Position numbers and translations under genes: made by a program. From contig JAUYJR010000010.1 in NCBI GenBank assembly GCA_030699255.1, positions 1 to 7,956 on the forward strand: 7,956 bases of DNA, in the 5' to 3' direction. Origin of the DNA: a bacterium (lineage in GTDB: Bacteria; Patescibacteriota; Minisyncoccia; Minisyncoccales; UBA10102). A model generated the notes under the pieces. It searched no databases, was not told where the DNA came from, and saw only the letters and a program-made list of their open reading frames with translations. Shown here piece after piece: positions 1 to 4,958 of the stretch; the stretch's first letter is position 1; each line of letters begins with the position of its first letter.

Positions 1-1
1 G

Positions 2-283
2 AGCAGTCTAAATACGTACGCGTCAAGTCAGTGGCACCATGTGGTGTTTGTAAATACCGGGGTGGCGGGAGAGCAGAAGATCTATGTTAATGGAGTAGAT
101 GACAGCGAGGTTACCGCAAGTGAAACTTCGTCATTCTCATATACCGGCCCTCATTCTATCCGATTAGGGAGAAGGGGAGTATGCAACGATTCGTATCGAA
201 ATGGTAAGATAGACGATGTCCGTATTTGGAATCGAGCATTATCTTCAACAGAAATCCAAATGTTATATGACAGCTACCAATAA
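2..283 (+). CDS. LamG/concanavalin A-like domain protein, C-terminal end (5' partial)
   Basis: The reading frame is already open at base 2 and ends at TAA 281-283, so only about 93 C-terminal residues are visible. They read like the last strands of a LamG/Laminin_G_3 (concanavalin-like) domain: QWHHVVFVNTG, then KIYVNGV, then GKIDDVRIWNRALSSTEI, with the protein ending a few residues later. The W-H-H-V, YVNG and DDVRIWNRALS signatures are typical of LamG modules in large secreted or surface proteins, which bind glycans or proteins outside the cell. The GTG at 41 is an internal Val, not a start, because the LamG signature begins upstream of it. No terminator is visible after the stop. The gene precedes an inverted-repeat-bounded four-helix-bundle gene and has no evident functional link to it. 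Family assignment is confident; the function of the whole protein cannot be judged. Confidence 0.85.
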   Translation, partial: SSLNTYASSQWHHVVFVNTGVAGEQKIYVNGVDDSEVTASETSSFSYTGPHSIRLGRRGVCNDSYRNGKIDDVRIWNRALSSTEIQMLYDSYQ

Positions 284-301
284 ACCAACCAGGAATAAAT
301 C

Positions 302-330
302 CGAAATCCGAAGCACGAAATCCGAAACAA
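302..330 (+). repeat. Left arm of inverted repeat flanking the four-helix-bundle gene
   Basis: CGAAATCCGAAACAA at 316-330 is the exact reverse complement of 732-746. The similarity continues outward to 302 and 760 (about 23 of 29 positions), mostly through repeated CGAA/TTCG units. Within the arm, CGAAATCCGAA occurs twice, at 302-312 and 316-326. The two arms enclose exactly one complete gene. Confidence 0.8.
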
Positions 331-336
331 GCACAA

Positions 337-696
337 ATGACAGAAATTCAAACTTTAAAACAATACGATCTTGAAGACAGAACGCTAGAGTTTGCAAAGA
401 GATGTCGACAGTTGGTCAAAAAGCTCCCCAAAACAATTGGAAACATTGAAGATGGCAAACAGCTTGTGCGAAGTTCGGGATCTGTGGGTGCTAACTACAT
501 TGAAGCGAATGAGGCAATGAGCCCAAAGGATTTCAAGTTAAGAATAAAAATCTCTCGCAAAGAAGCAAAAGAGAGCAGGTACTGGCTCAAGCTTGTAGAC
601 GCCGGGGAGAACAATGATCTCCATCAAGAGAGAATGAATCTTATGCAAGAAGCAACGGAGCTGATGAATATCTTTGGAGCAGTACTGAGGAAATAA
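337..696 (+). CDS. Four-helix-bundle protein (S23 / 23S rRNA intervening-sequence protein family)
   Basis: This 119-aa protein matches the four-helix-bundle family (S23 ribosomal/IVS-encoded protein, TIGR02436/PF05635 type) in length and motifs. An N-terminal helix carries LEFAKRCRQLVKKLP, followed by QLVRSSGSVGANYIEANEA (about residues 42-60), KDFKLRIKISRKEAKES (about 64-80), a Trp-containing third helix (RYWLKLVD) and a C-terminal helix ending in NIFGAVLRK. Family members form pentameric bundles, and some (Avd) assist diversity-generating retroelements; no reverse transcriptase or template repeat is present here. The cellular role of stand-alone members is unclear. The start at 337 lies 6 bp after the left inverted-repeat arm with no SD sequence, and the stop lies 35 bp before the right arm. 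The gene therefore looks like the cargo of a small element rather than part of either neighbouring operon. Confidence 0.9.
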   Translation: MTEIQTLKQYDLEDRTLEFAKRCRQLVKKLPKTIGNIEDGKQLVRSSGSVGANYIEANEAMSPKDFKLRIKISRKEAKESRYWLKLVDAGENNDLHQERMNLMQEATELMNIFGAVLRK

Positions 697-731
697 CATG
701 TTTTTGACATTTAAATTTAGAAAATTAGAAT

Positions 732-760
732 TTGTTTCGGATTTCGATATTCGATATTCG
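732..760 (-). repeat. Right arm of inverted repeat flanking the four-helix-bundle gene
   Basis: TTGTTTCGGATTTCG at 732-746 is the exact reverse complement of 316-330. It continues as a weaker TTCG-rich stretch to 760. The arm ends only 11 bp before the ATG of the S41-type gene, so it occupies the place where that gene's promoter and ribosome-binding site would be expected. Confidence 0.8.
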
Positions 761-771
761 TATTTACAACA

Positions 772-2100
772 ATGAAGCGTCTCATCAATATAATTCAAAA
801 ACAAATTGTTGCGCGGATGCAAACCATTTTCACAAAATCTGCCGTTGTGAGAGGCATTGTTATTGTGGGTATTGTTGCCATCTTTCTTGGTGGGGGAGCG
901 GCGGGATACAAGTACTACCCATACAGTCAGATTCAGAGAGCTGAAGTTGCGTTTTTGGGAGAAGCCTATGGAATAATTAGAGAAAACTACTGGCAAAAAG
1001 TATCAGATGAAGATCTCAGCAATCTTTTTTCGCAAGGTATTGGGCAGGTGGGTGGAAAATCATACCAGCTAAAGCAGGGAGAACAGAATGAGAGGGGGGT
1101 GCGCCGTATTGCAGCATCCGCCATGGTGGGCATGAGCGCGGAAGAAAGAGAAACATTTGTGACAACGCTTACTCACCTTATCTTGCAAAGCCTACCTCCC
1201 GAAGGGTTAAGCGCGTTATACGCGCCGGAGCAGAGAGAGGAGCTCACTCAGATGGTGAACAATGTGGATACTCAAGAAGATCTCTACGCTCGAATTGGGG
1301 CAGATCAAAATGCTTCATTAGAAGAGATACAGGAAACGTATGTACAGAAAAAAGAAGAGGCAGAAACTCCGGAGGAGCTTCAGCAACTTGAGAGAGCGCT
1401 TGATGTTCTAACAGATGAGCAGGCCCGAGCTCGTTACAACGAAACAGGCGCCCAGTCAACGGTATTTGGCAGAGTAGTTTCTTCAACCACGTACTATCTC
1501 CGCATTACTCGTGTTTCTCCGGTAACGTTTCAGGAGTTTCAGAAAGAGGTAAAAAGAATTCCTTCAACGGGTCAGCTCCATACGCTTATTCTTGATTTGC
1601 GGGACAACATTGGAGGATCGGTGGATATTCTTCCCGAATTCTTGGGCCCCTTTGTTGGATATGACAGCTACGCATATGAATTTTTTCACAAGGGAGAAAA
1701 GGAACCCTTTAAAACAACAACAGGATGGATGACGGAGCTTGTTCCATTTAAGCGCGTGGTTATTTTGGTAAACGAAAATACCCAGTCTTCGGCTGAAGTT
1801 ATGGTGGCTACCTTTCAGAAATACAACGTGGGGGTGGTGGTTGGAACCCAAACAAGGGGAGTGGGAAGTATTAAGCGGGTGTTTGAAATGGAAAATCAGA
1901 TAAATCCCAAAATACCGTACTCTATCTTTTTGGTTCACAGCTTAACGCTTCGTCCAGACGGGGAAGCTATTCAAGGGCTTGGAGTTACCCCAACGGTAGA
2001 CATGAGAGACCCGCAGTGGAAAGAGCAATTATTATTGCGCTATGCCTCGGAAGATCTTGCAACAACAGTAGAACAAGTGTGGGAAAATCCTCCGCTATGA
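772..2100 (+). CDS. Membrane-anchored S41-family (CtpA-like) pseudoprotease with embedded J-like domain
   Basis: This 442-aa protein has an N-terminal membrane segment (about 26-46), a CtpA-like helical region (about 55-165), a J-domain-like segment (about 167-226) and an S41 core (about 235-412). S41 hallmarks are YLRITRVSP, LILDLRDNIGG (272-282), VVILVNENTQSSAEV (329-343) and the closing IQGLGVTPTVD (400-410). Aligned with CtpA/Prc, the nucleophile Ser is S339 (three before E342). The catalytic Lys should lie 25 residues later in a G-K-G motif, but residue 364 is Val (TRGVGS), so the Ser-Lys dyad is broken. The segment DLYARIGADQNASLEEI...LDVLTDEQARARYNETG matches J-domain helices I/II and III but has no HPD. 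No PDZ domain is recognisable. The start has no SD; an in-frame ATG at 817 is a less likely alternative. The gene overlaps the next one by ATGA. A scaffold or binding role at the outer face of the membrane is inferred. Confidence 0.85.
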   Translation: MKRLINIIQKQIVARMQTIFTKSAVVRGIVIVGIVAIFLGGGAAGYKYYPYSQIQRAEVAFLGEAYGIIRENYWQKVSDEDLSNLFSQGIGQVGGKSYQLKQGEQNERGVRRIAASAMVGMSAEERETFVTTLTHLILQSLPPEGLSALYAPEQREELTQMVNNVDTQEDLYARIGADQNASLEEIQETYVQKKEEAETPEELQQLERALDVLTDEQARARYNETGAQSTVFGRVVSSTTYYLRITRVSPVTFQEFQKEVKRIPSTGQLHTLILDLRDNIGGSVDILPEFLGPFVGYDSYAYEFFHKGEKEPFKTTTGWMTELVPFKRVVILVNENTQSSAEVMVATFQKYNVGVVVGTQTRGVGSIKRVFEMENQINPKIPYSIFLVHSLTLRPDGEAIQGLGVTPTVDMRDPQWKEQLLLRYASEDLATTVEQVWENPPL

Positions 2101-2495
2101 ATAAAAATCAAGAGGAAATACGGGAGCGATTAGCTCAACTGGGAAAAGATTGGAAGAGAGTGGGGGAGGGAGAGCTGAAAAGAAGGTTCTCTTTTTTGTC
2201 ATTTCGCAACGCGGTGGAATTTGTAGCACAGCTGGTTCCGGTGGTGGAAGAAGAAAAACAGTACCCCACAGACATTTGTATTCAAGAGAAAACTGTTACG
2301 GTAAAAATTATACAGAGTGGGGGAGAGGGTACTTCTCTTAAAGATATTTTACTTGCTGAACGCATTGAGTTTGCCTATAGCTGGAAAGAAAAAATAGAGC
2401 GCACCATTGTAACAAAATTCTTCACCTTACCCGTCATTGCCTCTCTTGTTGCTATTCTCTTAATTGTACTAATCTTGCGCCGCCTCATCTCATAG
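2097..2495 (+). CDS. Pterin-4a-carbinolamine dehydratase-like protein with C-terminal membrane anchor
   Basis: The start ATG (2097-2099) overlaps the TGA of the S41-type gene (ATGA), implying translational coupling and giving a 132-aa product. Residues 18-95 follow the pterin-carbinolamine dehydratase (PCD/DCoH) fold signature: DWKRVGEGELKRRFSF, a helix (FRNAVEFVAQLVPVVEEE), a strand (VTVKIIQ), then TSLKDILLAERIEF. The PCD active site normally has an HHP motif and a later THD. Here the first aligns with QYP (55-57) and the second with QSG (73-75), so the catalytic His residues are absent and dehydratase activity is unlikely. Residues about 107-128 form a strongly hydrophobic helix followed by RR, consistent with a C-terminal membrane anchor. 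DCoH proteins are also dimerisation modules, so a partner role for the membrane-bound S41-type protein is a reasonable inference. Confidence 0.72.
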   Translation: MNKNQEEIRERLAQLGKDWKRVGEGELKRRFSFLSFRNAVEFVAQLVPVVEEEKQYPTDICIQEKTVTVKIIQSGGEGTSLKDILLAERIEFAYSWKEKIERTIVTKFFTLPVIASLVAILLIVLILRRLIS

Positions 2496-2504
2496 TCCTT
2501 GTAG

Positions 2505-2548
2505 TCCTTGGCTAAGCCAAGTTATCCCCACCTTGGCTTAGCCAAGGA
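2505..2548. repeat. Inverted repeat of two self-complementary 17-bp arms
   Basis: TCCTTGGCTAAGCCAAG (2505-2521) and its exact reverse complement (2532-2548) are separated by 10 bp containing TTATCCCCA. Each arm can also fold on itself (CTTGGC/GCCAAG). A 9-bp tandem TAGTCCTTG (2493-2501, 2502-2510) precedes it, the first copy including the stop codon of the upstream gene. It lies between convergent genes but has no T-tract, so a normal rho-independent terminator is not supported. Confidence 0.8.
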
Positions 2549-2563
2549 AATATTGTGCGACAT
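2522..2563 (+). repeat. Junction repeat, copy A (42 bp, + orientation)
   Basis: Order of parts: TTATCCCCA, hairpin CCTTGGC-TTA-GCCAAGG, then AATATTGTGCGACAT. It matches copy B (4201-4242, minus strand) at 36 of 42 positions with no gaps. The last 20 bases match B exactly and copy C (4959-4978) at 19 of 20. Copy A lies between the PCD-like gene and the 3' end of the recombinase gene, in the opposite orientation to copies B and C. Confidence 0.85.
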
Positions 2564-2584
2564 TGTTTGGGAGAGTGGCAAGAG

Positions 2585-3535
2585 CTATTCAAGGTCTTTG
2601 CCGTGGAACTTTTTATGGACATCTCGGAGGTGTTTATTGGTAACGTGGGTGTATACCTGTGTTGTTACAATATTTTTGTGGCCAAGAAATTCCTGAATTG
2701 TTCGTAGGTCAACGCCTTGGGTGAGAAGGTCCGTAGCATAGGAGTGCCGGAGCGTGTGGGGAGTGGTAAAGAGCGGAACGCCTGCCTTTATGGCGTATCT
2801 CTTAATAATGCGTTCCATAGATCTTGTGGTAAGGCGATTATCATCTTGCTCTCTGCTTCGGTAGTTTATAAACAGAGCCTTCTCCTTGTCTTTTCTTGTC
2901 TTAAGATACACTTTAAGCCAGGTAAGAGCCCGTTCAGAAAAGTAAACGGTTCTGGGTCTGCTTCCTTTGCCAATGATTCCAATCTCAAAGTCTTCTTTGT
3001 TCCATACGGAGTCAAACTGTTCTTTATTGAGCGCAGCAAGCTCCGCAATACGCATGCCGGTTGAAAACAGAGCCTCTATAATTGCTCGGTCTCGCAATCC
3101 TGCAGGATCTGTGCCACTTGCTGACTCCAAAAGCTTCTTTATATGCTCTAGAGCAAGAAATTTTACCGTCTTCTCCTTTGTGGCCTCTTTGGAGAGGGTA
3201 ATTTTATCTGGAGGGATGCATTGGATGTCTCGGGCAACAAAATAGCCCAGGAGTGCCCTCAGGGCGATTAAGTAGTAGTTTTGGGTAATCTTGGACAGCT
3301 GAGTGCCCTTGGGGCCCGTGGCGCGGGAAAGAAACACTCGGTAGGTCCAAATGTCGTCCGCGGTAAGCTCATGAGGAAGGAGATCTTTTTTGTTTGATTT
3401 TGAGAGCCAGGAGGTAAAGCGTACAAGATACCTGCTGTAGTTCTCTTGGGTTTTTTCAGAAAGTCCGCGTTCAACATCACAGTAATCCAGAAAGTTGGGG
3501 ATTGATTGAATAATTGTTTTTTCTGATTGTTTCAT
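2585..3535 (-). CDS. Tyrosine recombinase, XerC/XerD-like
   Basis: This 316-aa protein has the size and layout of XerC/D-type integrases. A SAM-like core-binding domain (about 5-105) precedes a catalytic domain. The catalytic residues are complete: Arg in STGMRIAEL (R162), Lys in the GKGSRPR beta-hairpin (K190), HTLRHSYATDLL (H260, R263), LGHKN (H286) and the nucleophile Tyr in TQVYTHV (Y295). It should cut and rejoin DNA at a core site through a 3'-phosphotyrosine. The ATG at 3535 was chosen because the frame continues upstream to 3625 only with non-conserved sequence; there is no SD, and an AT-rich box (ATAATATATAAT) sits just before it. It could be the housekeeping Xer enzyme acting at dif, or the enzyme of the surrounding repeat-bounded island. 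Copy A of the junction repeat lies 22 bp beyond its stop, and related half-sites lie upstream of its start. Confidence 0.92.
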   Translation of the reverse strand: MKQSEKTIIQSIPNFLDYCDVERGLSEKTQENYSRYLVRFTSWLSKSNKKDLLPHELTADDIWTYRVFLSRATGPKGTQLSKITQNYYLIALRALLGYFVARDIQCIPPDKITLSKEATKEKTVKFLALEHIKKLLESASGTDPAGLRDRAIIEALFSTGMRIAELAALNKEQFDSVWNKEDFEIGIIGKGSRPRTVYFSERALTWLKVYLKTRKDKEKALFINYRSREQDDNRLTTRSMERIIKRYAIKAGVPLFTTPHTLRHSYATDLLTQGVDLRTIQEFLGHKNIVTTQVYTHVTNKHLRDVHKKFHGKDLE

Positions 3536-3579
3536 AAAATTATATATTATGGCAGGGGAGTACTGATACGCACAGATTC

Positions 3580-3627
3580 TTGTGCAATGTTCTCTACGTG
3601 ATTTCTTGGTAAAATGTTTGCACAATC
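3580..3627. repeat. Inverted TTGTGCAA half-sites upstream of the recombinase
   Basis: TTGTGCAA (3580-3587) and TTGCACAA (3618-3625) form an inverted pair 45-90 bp upstream of the recombinase start. The second, read on the minus strand (3627-3613), is GATTGTGCAAACATT and resembles the junction-repeat core ATTGTGCGACATT. They are candidates for recombinase or regulator binding sites; function is inferred. Confidence 0.45.
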
Positions 3628-3633
3628 TACGCC

Positions 3634-3681
3634 AGGTTACCCAACACTTAAGCTCAGGGTACCTTAAGCGTCGGTTAACCT
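3634..3681 (-). repeat. 19-bp imperfect inverted repeat in the recombinase leader
   Basis: AGGTTACCCAACACTTAAG (3634-3652) and CTTAAGCGTCGGTTAACCT (3663-3681) pair at 16 of 19 positions around a 10-nt loop. On minus-strand RNA two of the three mismatches become G-U pairs, giving an almost continuous stem. The position, roughly 100-145 nt before the recombinase start, suggests an RNA leader hairpin or a protein-binding palindrome. ATTGTACGACAT, related to the junction-repeat core, adjoins it at 3684-3695. Confidence 0.7.
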
Positions 3682-3695
3682 ACATTGTACGACAT
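3682..3695 (+). repeat. Degenerate junction-repeat core (copy D)
   Basis: ACATTGTACGACAT matches the last 14 bases of the junction-repeat core (ATATTGTGCGACAT) at 12 of 14 positions. It touches the outer end of the 3634-3681 palindrome. Chance similarity is possible, but it lies in the leader of the recombinase gene. Confidence 0.4.
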
Positions 3696-3706
3696 TTAGT
3701 ATATCT

Positions 3707-3737
3707 AGTATACATCACTCCCCCGGGGTAATGTCAA
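3707..3737 (-). promoter_or_regulatory. Candidate promoter with 19-bp spacer, upstream of the recombinase
   Basis: On the minus strand there is a perfect -35 TTGACA (3737-3732), a 19-bp spacer and a -10 TATACT (3712-3707). The spacer contains the palindrome CCCCGGGG. A transcript from here would carry the 3634-3681 hairpin and enter the recombinase gene after a leader of about 165 nt. The spacer is 2 bp longer than optimal, a layout known from MerR-type regulated promoters, though no MerR gene is seen here. Confidence 0.45.
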
Positions 3738-3738
3738 G

Positions 3739-3791
3739 GGCGTAAAATAAAACGCCGTCTACCTTATTGCATAAAATGCTTAGTAGACGGC
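3739..3791 (-). terminator. Hairpin terminator of the HNH gene, overlapping its stop codon
   Basis: GCCGTCTAC (3754-3762) and GTAGACGGC (3783-3791) are perfect 9-bp arms enclosing a 20-nt loop region that holds a second small hairpin (GCAT-TTT-ATGC). On the minus strand the stem is followed by GTTTTATTTTACGCCC. A competing small hairpin, GGCGT/ACGCC (3739-3743/3752-3756), overlaps it. The upstream arm begins in the last codons of the HNH gene. Confidence 0.6.
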
Positions 3792-4118
3792 TTTGCCGTT
3801 GAATTCGGCAATGCGGGCAAGACGTAGGGCAAGCTCCCGCTCTGCAATTTCTTGGTCTTCTGGAGTGTTCCCCCACTTTTCCCCTGACTGATGCATCTCC
3901 CCTTCGCACTTTACGCAACGAATCCTGCATAGCGCGGGGTCTGAAAAGAATATGTCGGCAAGGAGAACGTCGCTACAATACTGCAAGATCACCATGCGTA
4001 GAATTATGTGGTGCCCAATGAGCTTCCCCTTGGCCTTGCCACAAAGTTCACAGCGTCTGCCTTTGGATTTTATGCGCCTACTTCGCGCATTTGCCCATGG
4101 AGCGTTTGTAGTGATCAA
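3780..4118 (-). CDS. Small HNH-type zinc-binding protein (putative HNH nuclease)
   Basis: The 112-aa protein starts at TTG 4118-4116, preceded by a perfect AAAGGAGGT ribosome-binding site (4135-4127) with an 8-nt gap; no in-frame ATG lies near. It has paired zinc ligands C23-x2-C26 and C68-x2-C71, a His-His pair (H36-H37, in KLIGHHII) and a closing MHQ (H76). This is the C-x2-C / HH / C-x2-C / H arrangement of HNH (beta-beta-alpha-metal) domains. The central Asn usually preceding the second Cys pair is not obvious (LCRIRCVKC), so nuclease activity is uncertain. The C-terminal third is a charged helix (EDQEIAERELALRLARI). It has its own promoter (4165-4193), SD and terminator, so it forms a single-gene unit between two junction-repeat regions. 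DNA nicking or cleavage is the family role; a structural zinc-finger role is the alternative. Confidence 0.7.
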   Translation of the reverse strand: MITTNAPWANARSRRIKSKGRRCELCGKAKGKLIGHHIILRMVILQYCSDVLLADIFFSDPALCRIRCVKCEGEMHQSGEKWGNTPEDQEIAERELALRLARIAEFNGKAVY

Positions 4119-4164
4119 AATACTCCACCTCCTTTCTAATTGATTCTGGTGAAGAAATTGAGGC

Positions 4165-4193
4165 AGTATAGCATTCAATACTCTGCGGGGCAA
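4165..4193 (-). promoter_or_regulatory. Promoter of the HNH gene
   Basis: On the minus strand: -35 TTGCCC (4193-4188), 17-bp spacer, extended -10 TGC-TATACT (-10 hexamer at 4170-4165). The -35 begins 8 bp after the end of the junction-repeat core of copy B. The perfect SD follows about 30 bp downstream of the -10. Confidence 0.65.
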
Positions 4194-4200
4194 ACTAGTG

Positions 4201-4242
4201 ATGTCGCACAATATTTCCTTGCCTCCGGTAAGGTGTGGATAA
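4201..4242 (-). repeat. Junction repeat, copy B (42 bp, - orientation)
   Basis: Read on the minus strand: TTATCCACA (a perfect DnaA-box-like 9-mer), hairpin CCTTACC-GGA-GGCAAGG, then AATATTGTGCGACAT. It matches copy A at 36 of 42 positions. Five of the six differences fall in the hairpin head. There one G-C pair is swapped to C-G (compensatory) and one G-C becomes A-C, so the fold is largely kept. It begins in the T-tract of the upstream gene's terminator and ends just before the next gene's -35. Confidence 0.85.
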
Positions 4243-4265
4243 AAAAAGCAGAGCCGTAGCTCTGC
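4241..4265 (-). terminator. Rho-independent terminator of the DUF5701-like gene
   Basis: On the minus strand, a perfect 7-bp stem GCAGAGC/GCTCTGC (4265-4259 and 4254-4248) with tetraloop TACG is followed by seven T residues (4247-4241). It lies 27 bp after the gene's stop codon. Confidence 0.9.
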
Positions 4266-4291
4266 TCCACAAGAACATCCTTTCTTTGCTA

Positions 4292-4888
4292 TCACTGCAG
4301 GATATGTGAACAGGAGGGATAGACTGTCCCCTGCCCACTTTTTGGAAAGACTATGAATGCGGGAGCATCCTTGGATGCGAGGCATCCAACTGCCTTCCAT
4401 AATCTCTGTTCGTTTAGGTAGAGAAAAGTCCCCTCTAAGATGGTGAGCGGGATCCTCCTTTGTGAGCAGATGATAGATCGCGCTTCTGTGTGATCTAGAT
4501 CGCAGAGTGAAAGTCCTGCGTCCACATCAACCAACAGGTATGGTCGAGTGCGATCAATCCGTGAAGCGGTACCAATAAACGTTCTATTGGCAAGCGAAAG
4601 TCCGCAAATCTCCCGTGGCTTCAAAAGGTGCTGGAGACCAATCAATTGTCGAGTAACTGGAACCCGTGGATCCACAATAATGAACGGATGGTAGTACCCG
4701 TCTCTCATCGTAAGTTGAGAGACAAGAGGCCACAGGGCATCTATCTCTGTCAAATAGCGCCTTACCCTAGCTTGTCCAATAATAGCTGGATACCCTATTT
4801 CCAGGAGTCGGTTGGACTGATCCGTGAGGATGGATGCCAAGAACTCCTCTCTGGCAGCCTTCGGCACGGTATTGAAAGAACTTAACAC
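4292..4888 (-). CDS. DUF5701-like protein of unknown function
   Basis: The 198-aa protein starts at GTG 4888-4886, 5 nt after an AGGAGGGG site (4901-4894); codons upstream in the same frame run through the junction repeat and inverted-repeat element and are not coding. The pattern RLLEIGYPAIIG (about 27-38), HPFIIVDPRVPVTRQL, RPYLLVDVDAGLSL, then RIPLTILEGTFLYL and CLASKDAPAFIVF resembles DUF5701 proteins known to me mainly from actinobacteria (LGYP near the N-terminus, a YLL-DVD-G strand, R-PLT-EG motif). The C-terminus is shorter than I recall for that family. No catalytic motif, signal peptide or membrane segment is visible, so it is probably cytosolic. It has its own leader and terminator, forming a single-gene unit. 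The family assignment is from memory and moderate; function is unknown. Confidence 0.55.
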   Translation of the reverse strand: MLSSFNTVPKAAREEFLASILTDQSNRLLEIGYPAIIGQARVRRYLTEIDALWPLVSQLTMRDGYYHPFIIVDPRVPVTRQLIGLQHLLKPREICGLSLANRTFIGTASRIDRTRPYLLVDVDAGLSLCDLDHTEARSIICSQRRIPLTILEGTFLYLNEQRLWKAVGCLASKDAPAFIVFPKSGQGTVYPSCSHILQ

Positions 4889-4926
4889 CTTTACCCCTCC
4901 TTTTGAAGTTGAATCGATGTGCAGGT

Positions 4927-4954
4927 ATCTTATCAAGAAATGAGAAAAGTGCAA
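4927..4954 (-). promoter_or_regulatory. Weak candidate promoter of the DUF5701-like gene
   Basis: On the minus strand: TTGCAC (4954-4949), 16-bp spacer, TAAGAT (4932-4927). Both boxes are weak, but the position is right for the GTG start and strong SD downstream. As at copy B, the -35 starts a few bases (here 5) after the junction-repeat core. Confidence 0.4.
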
Positions 4955-4958
4955 TGTA

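Noticed and set aside
337..696. Diversity-generating retroelement, because the four-helix-bundle family includes Avd
   Set aside because: No reverse transcriptase and no template/variable repeat pair is present in the window.
538..996. 152-residue open frame on the minus strand
   Set aside because: It lies antisense across the four-helix-bundle gene, the repeat arm and the start of the S41-type gene, all with strong evidence on the other strand.
2508..2696. 62-residue open frame on the + strand that starts in the junction repeat
   Set aside because: It runs through the hairpin and antisense to the recombinase 3' end, has no ribosome-binding site and no recognisable pattern.
3634..3681. Integron attC-like site (ACCCAAC at 3639-3645 fits RYYYAAC)
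   Set aside because: No properly placed GTTRRRY partner exists, and the copies A-C lack both boxes, so classical attC is not supported.
3682..3718. Possible dif site next to the Xer-like gene (TAGTATATCTAGTATAC)
   Set aside because: AT-rich partial symmetry only; I could not fit two 11-bp arms around a 6-8 bp centre resembling known dif sites.
3707..3737. MerR-regulated promoter call
   Set aside because: The 19-bp spacer with a palindrome fits the layout, but no MerR-type gene is in the window, so it is kept only as a candidate promoter.
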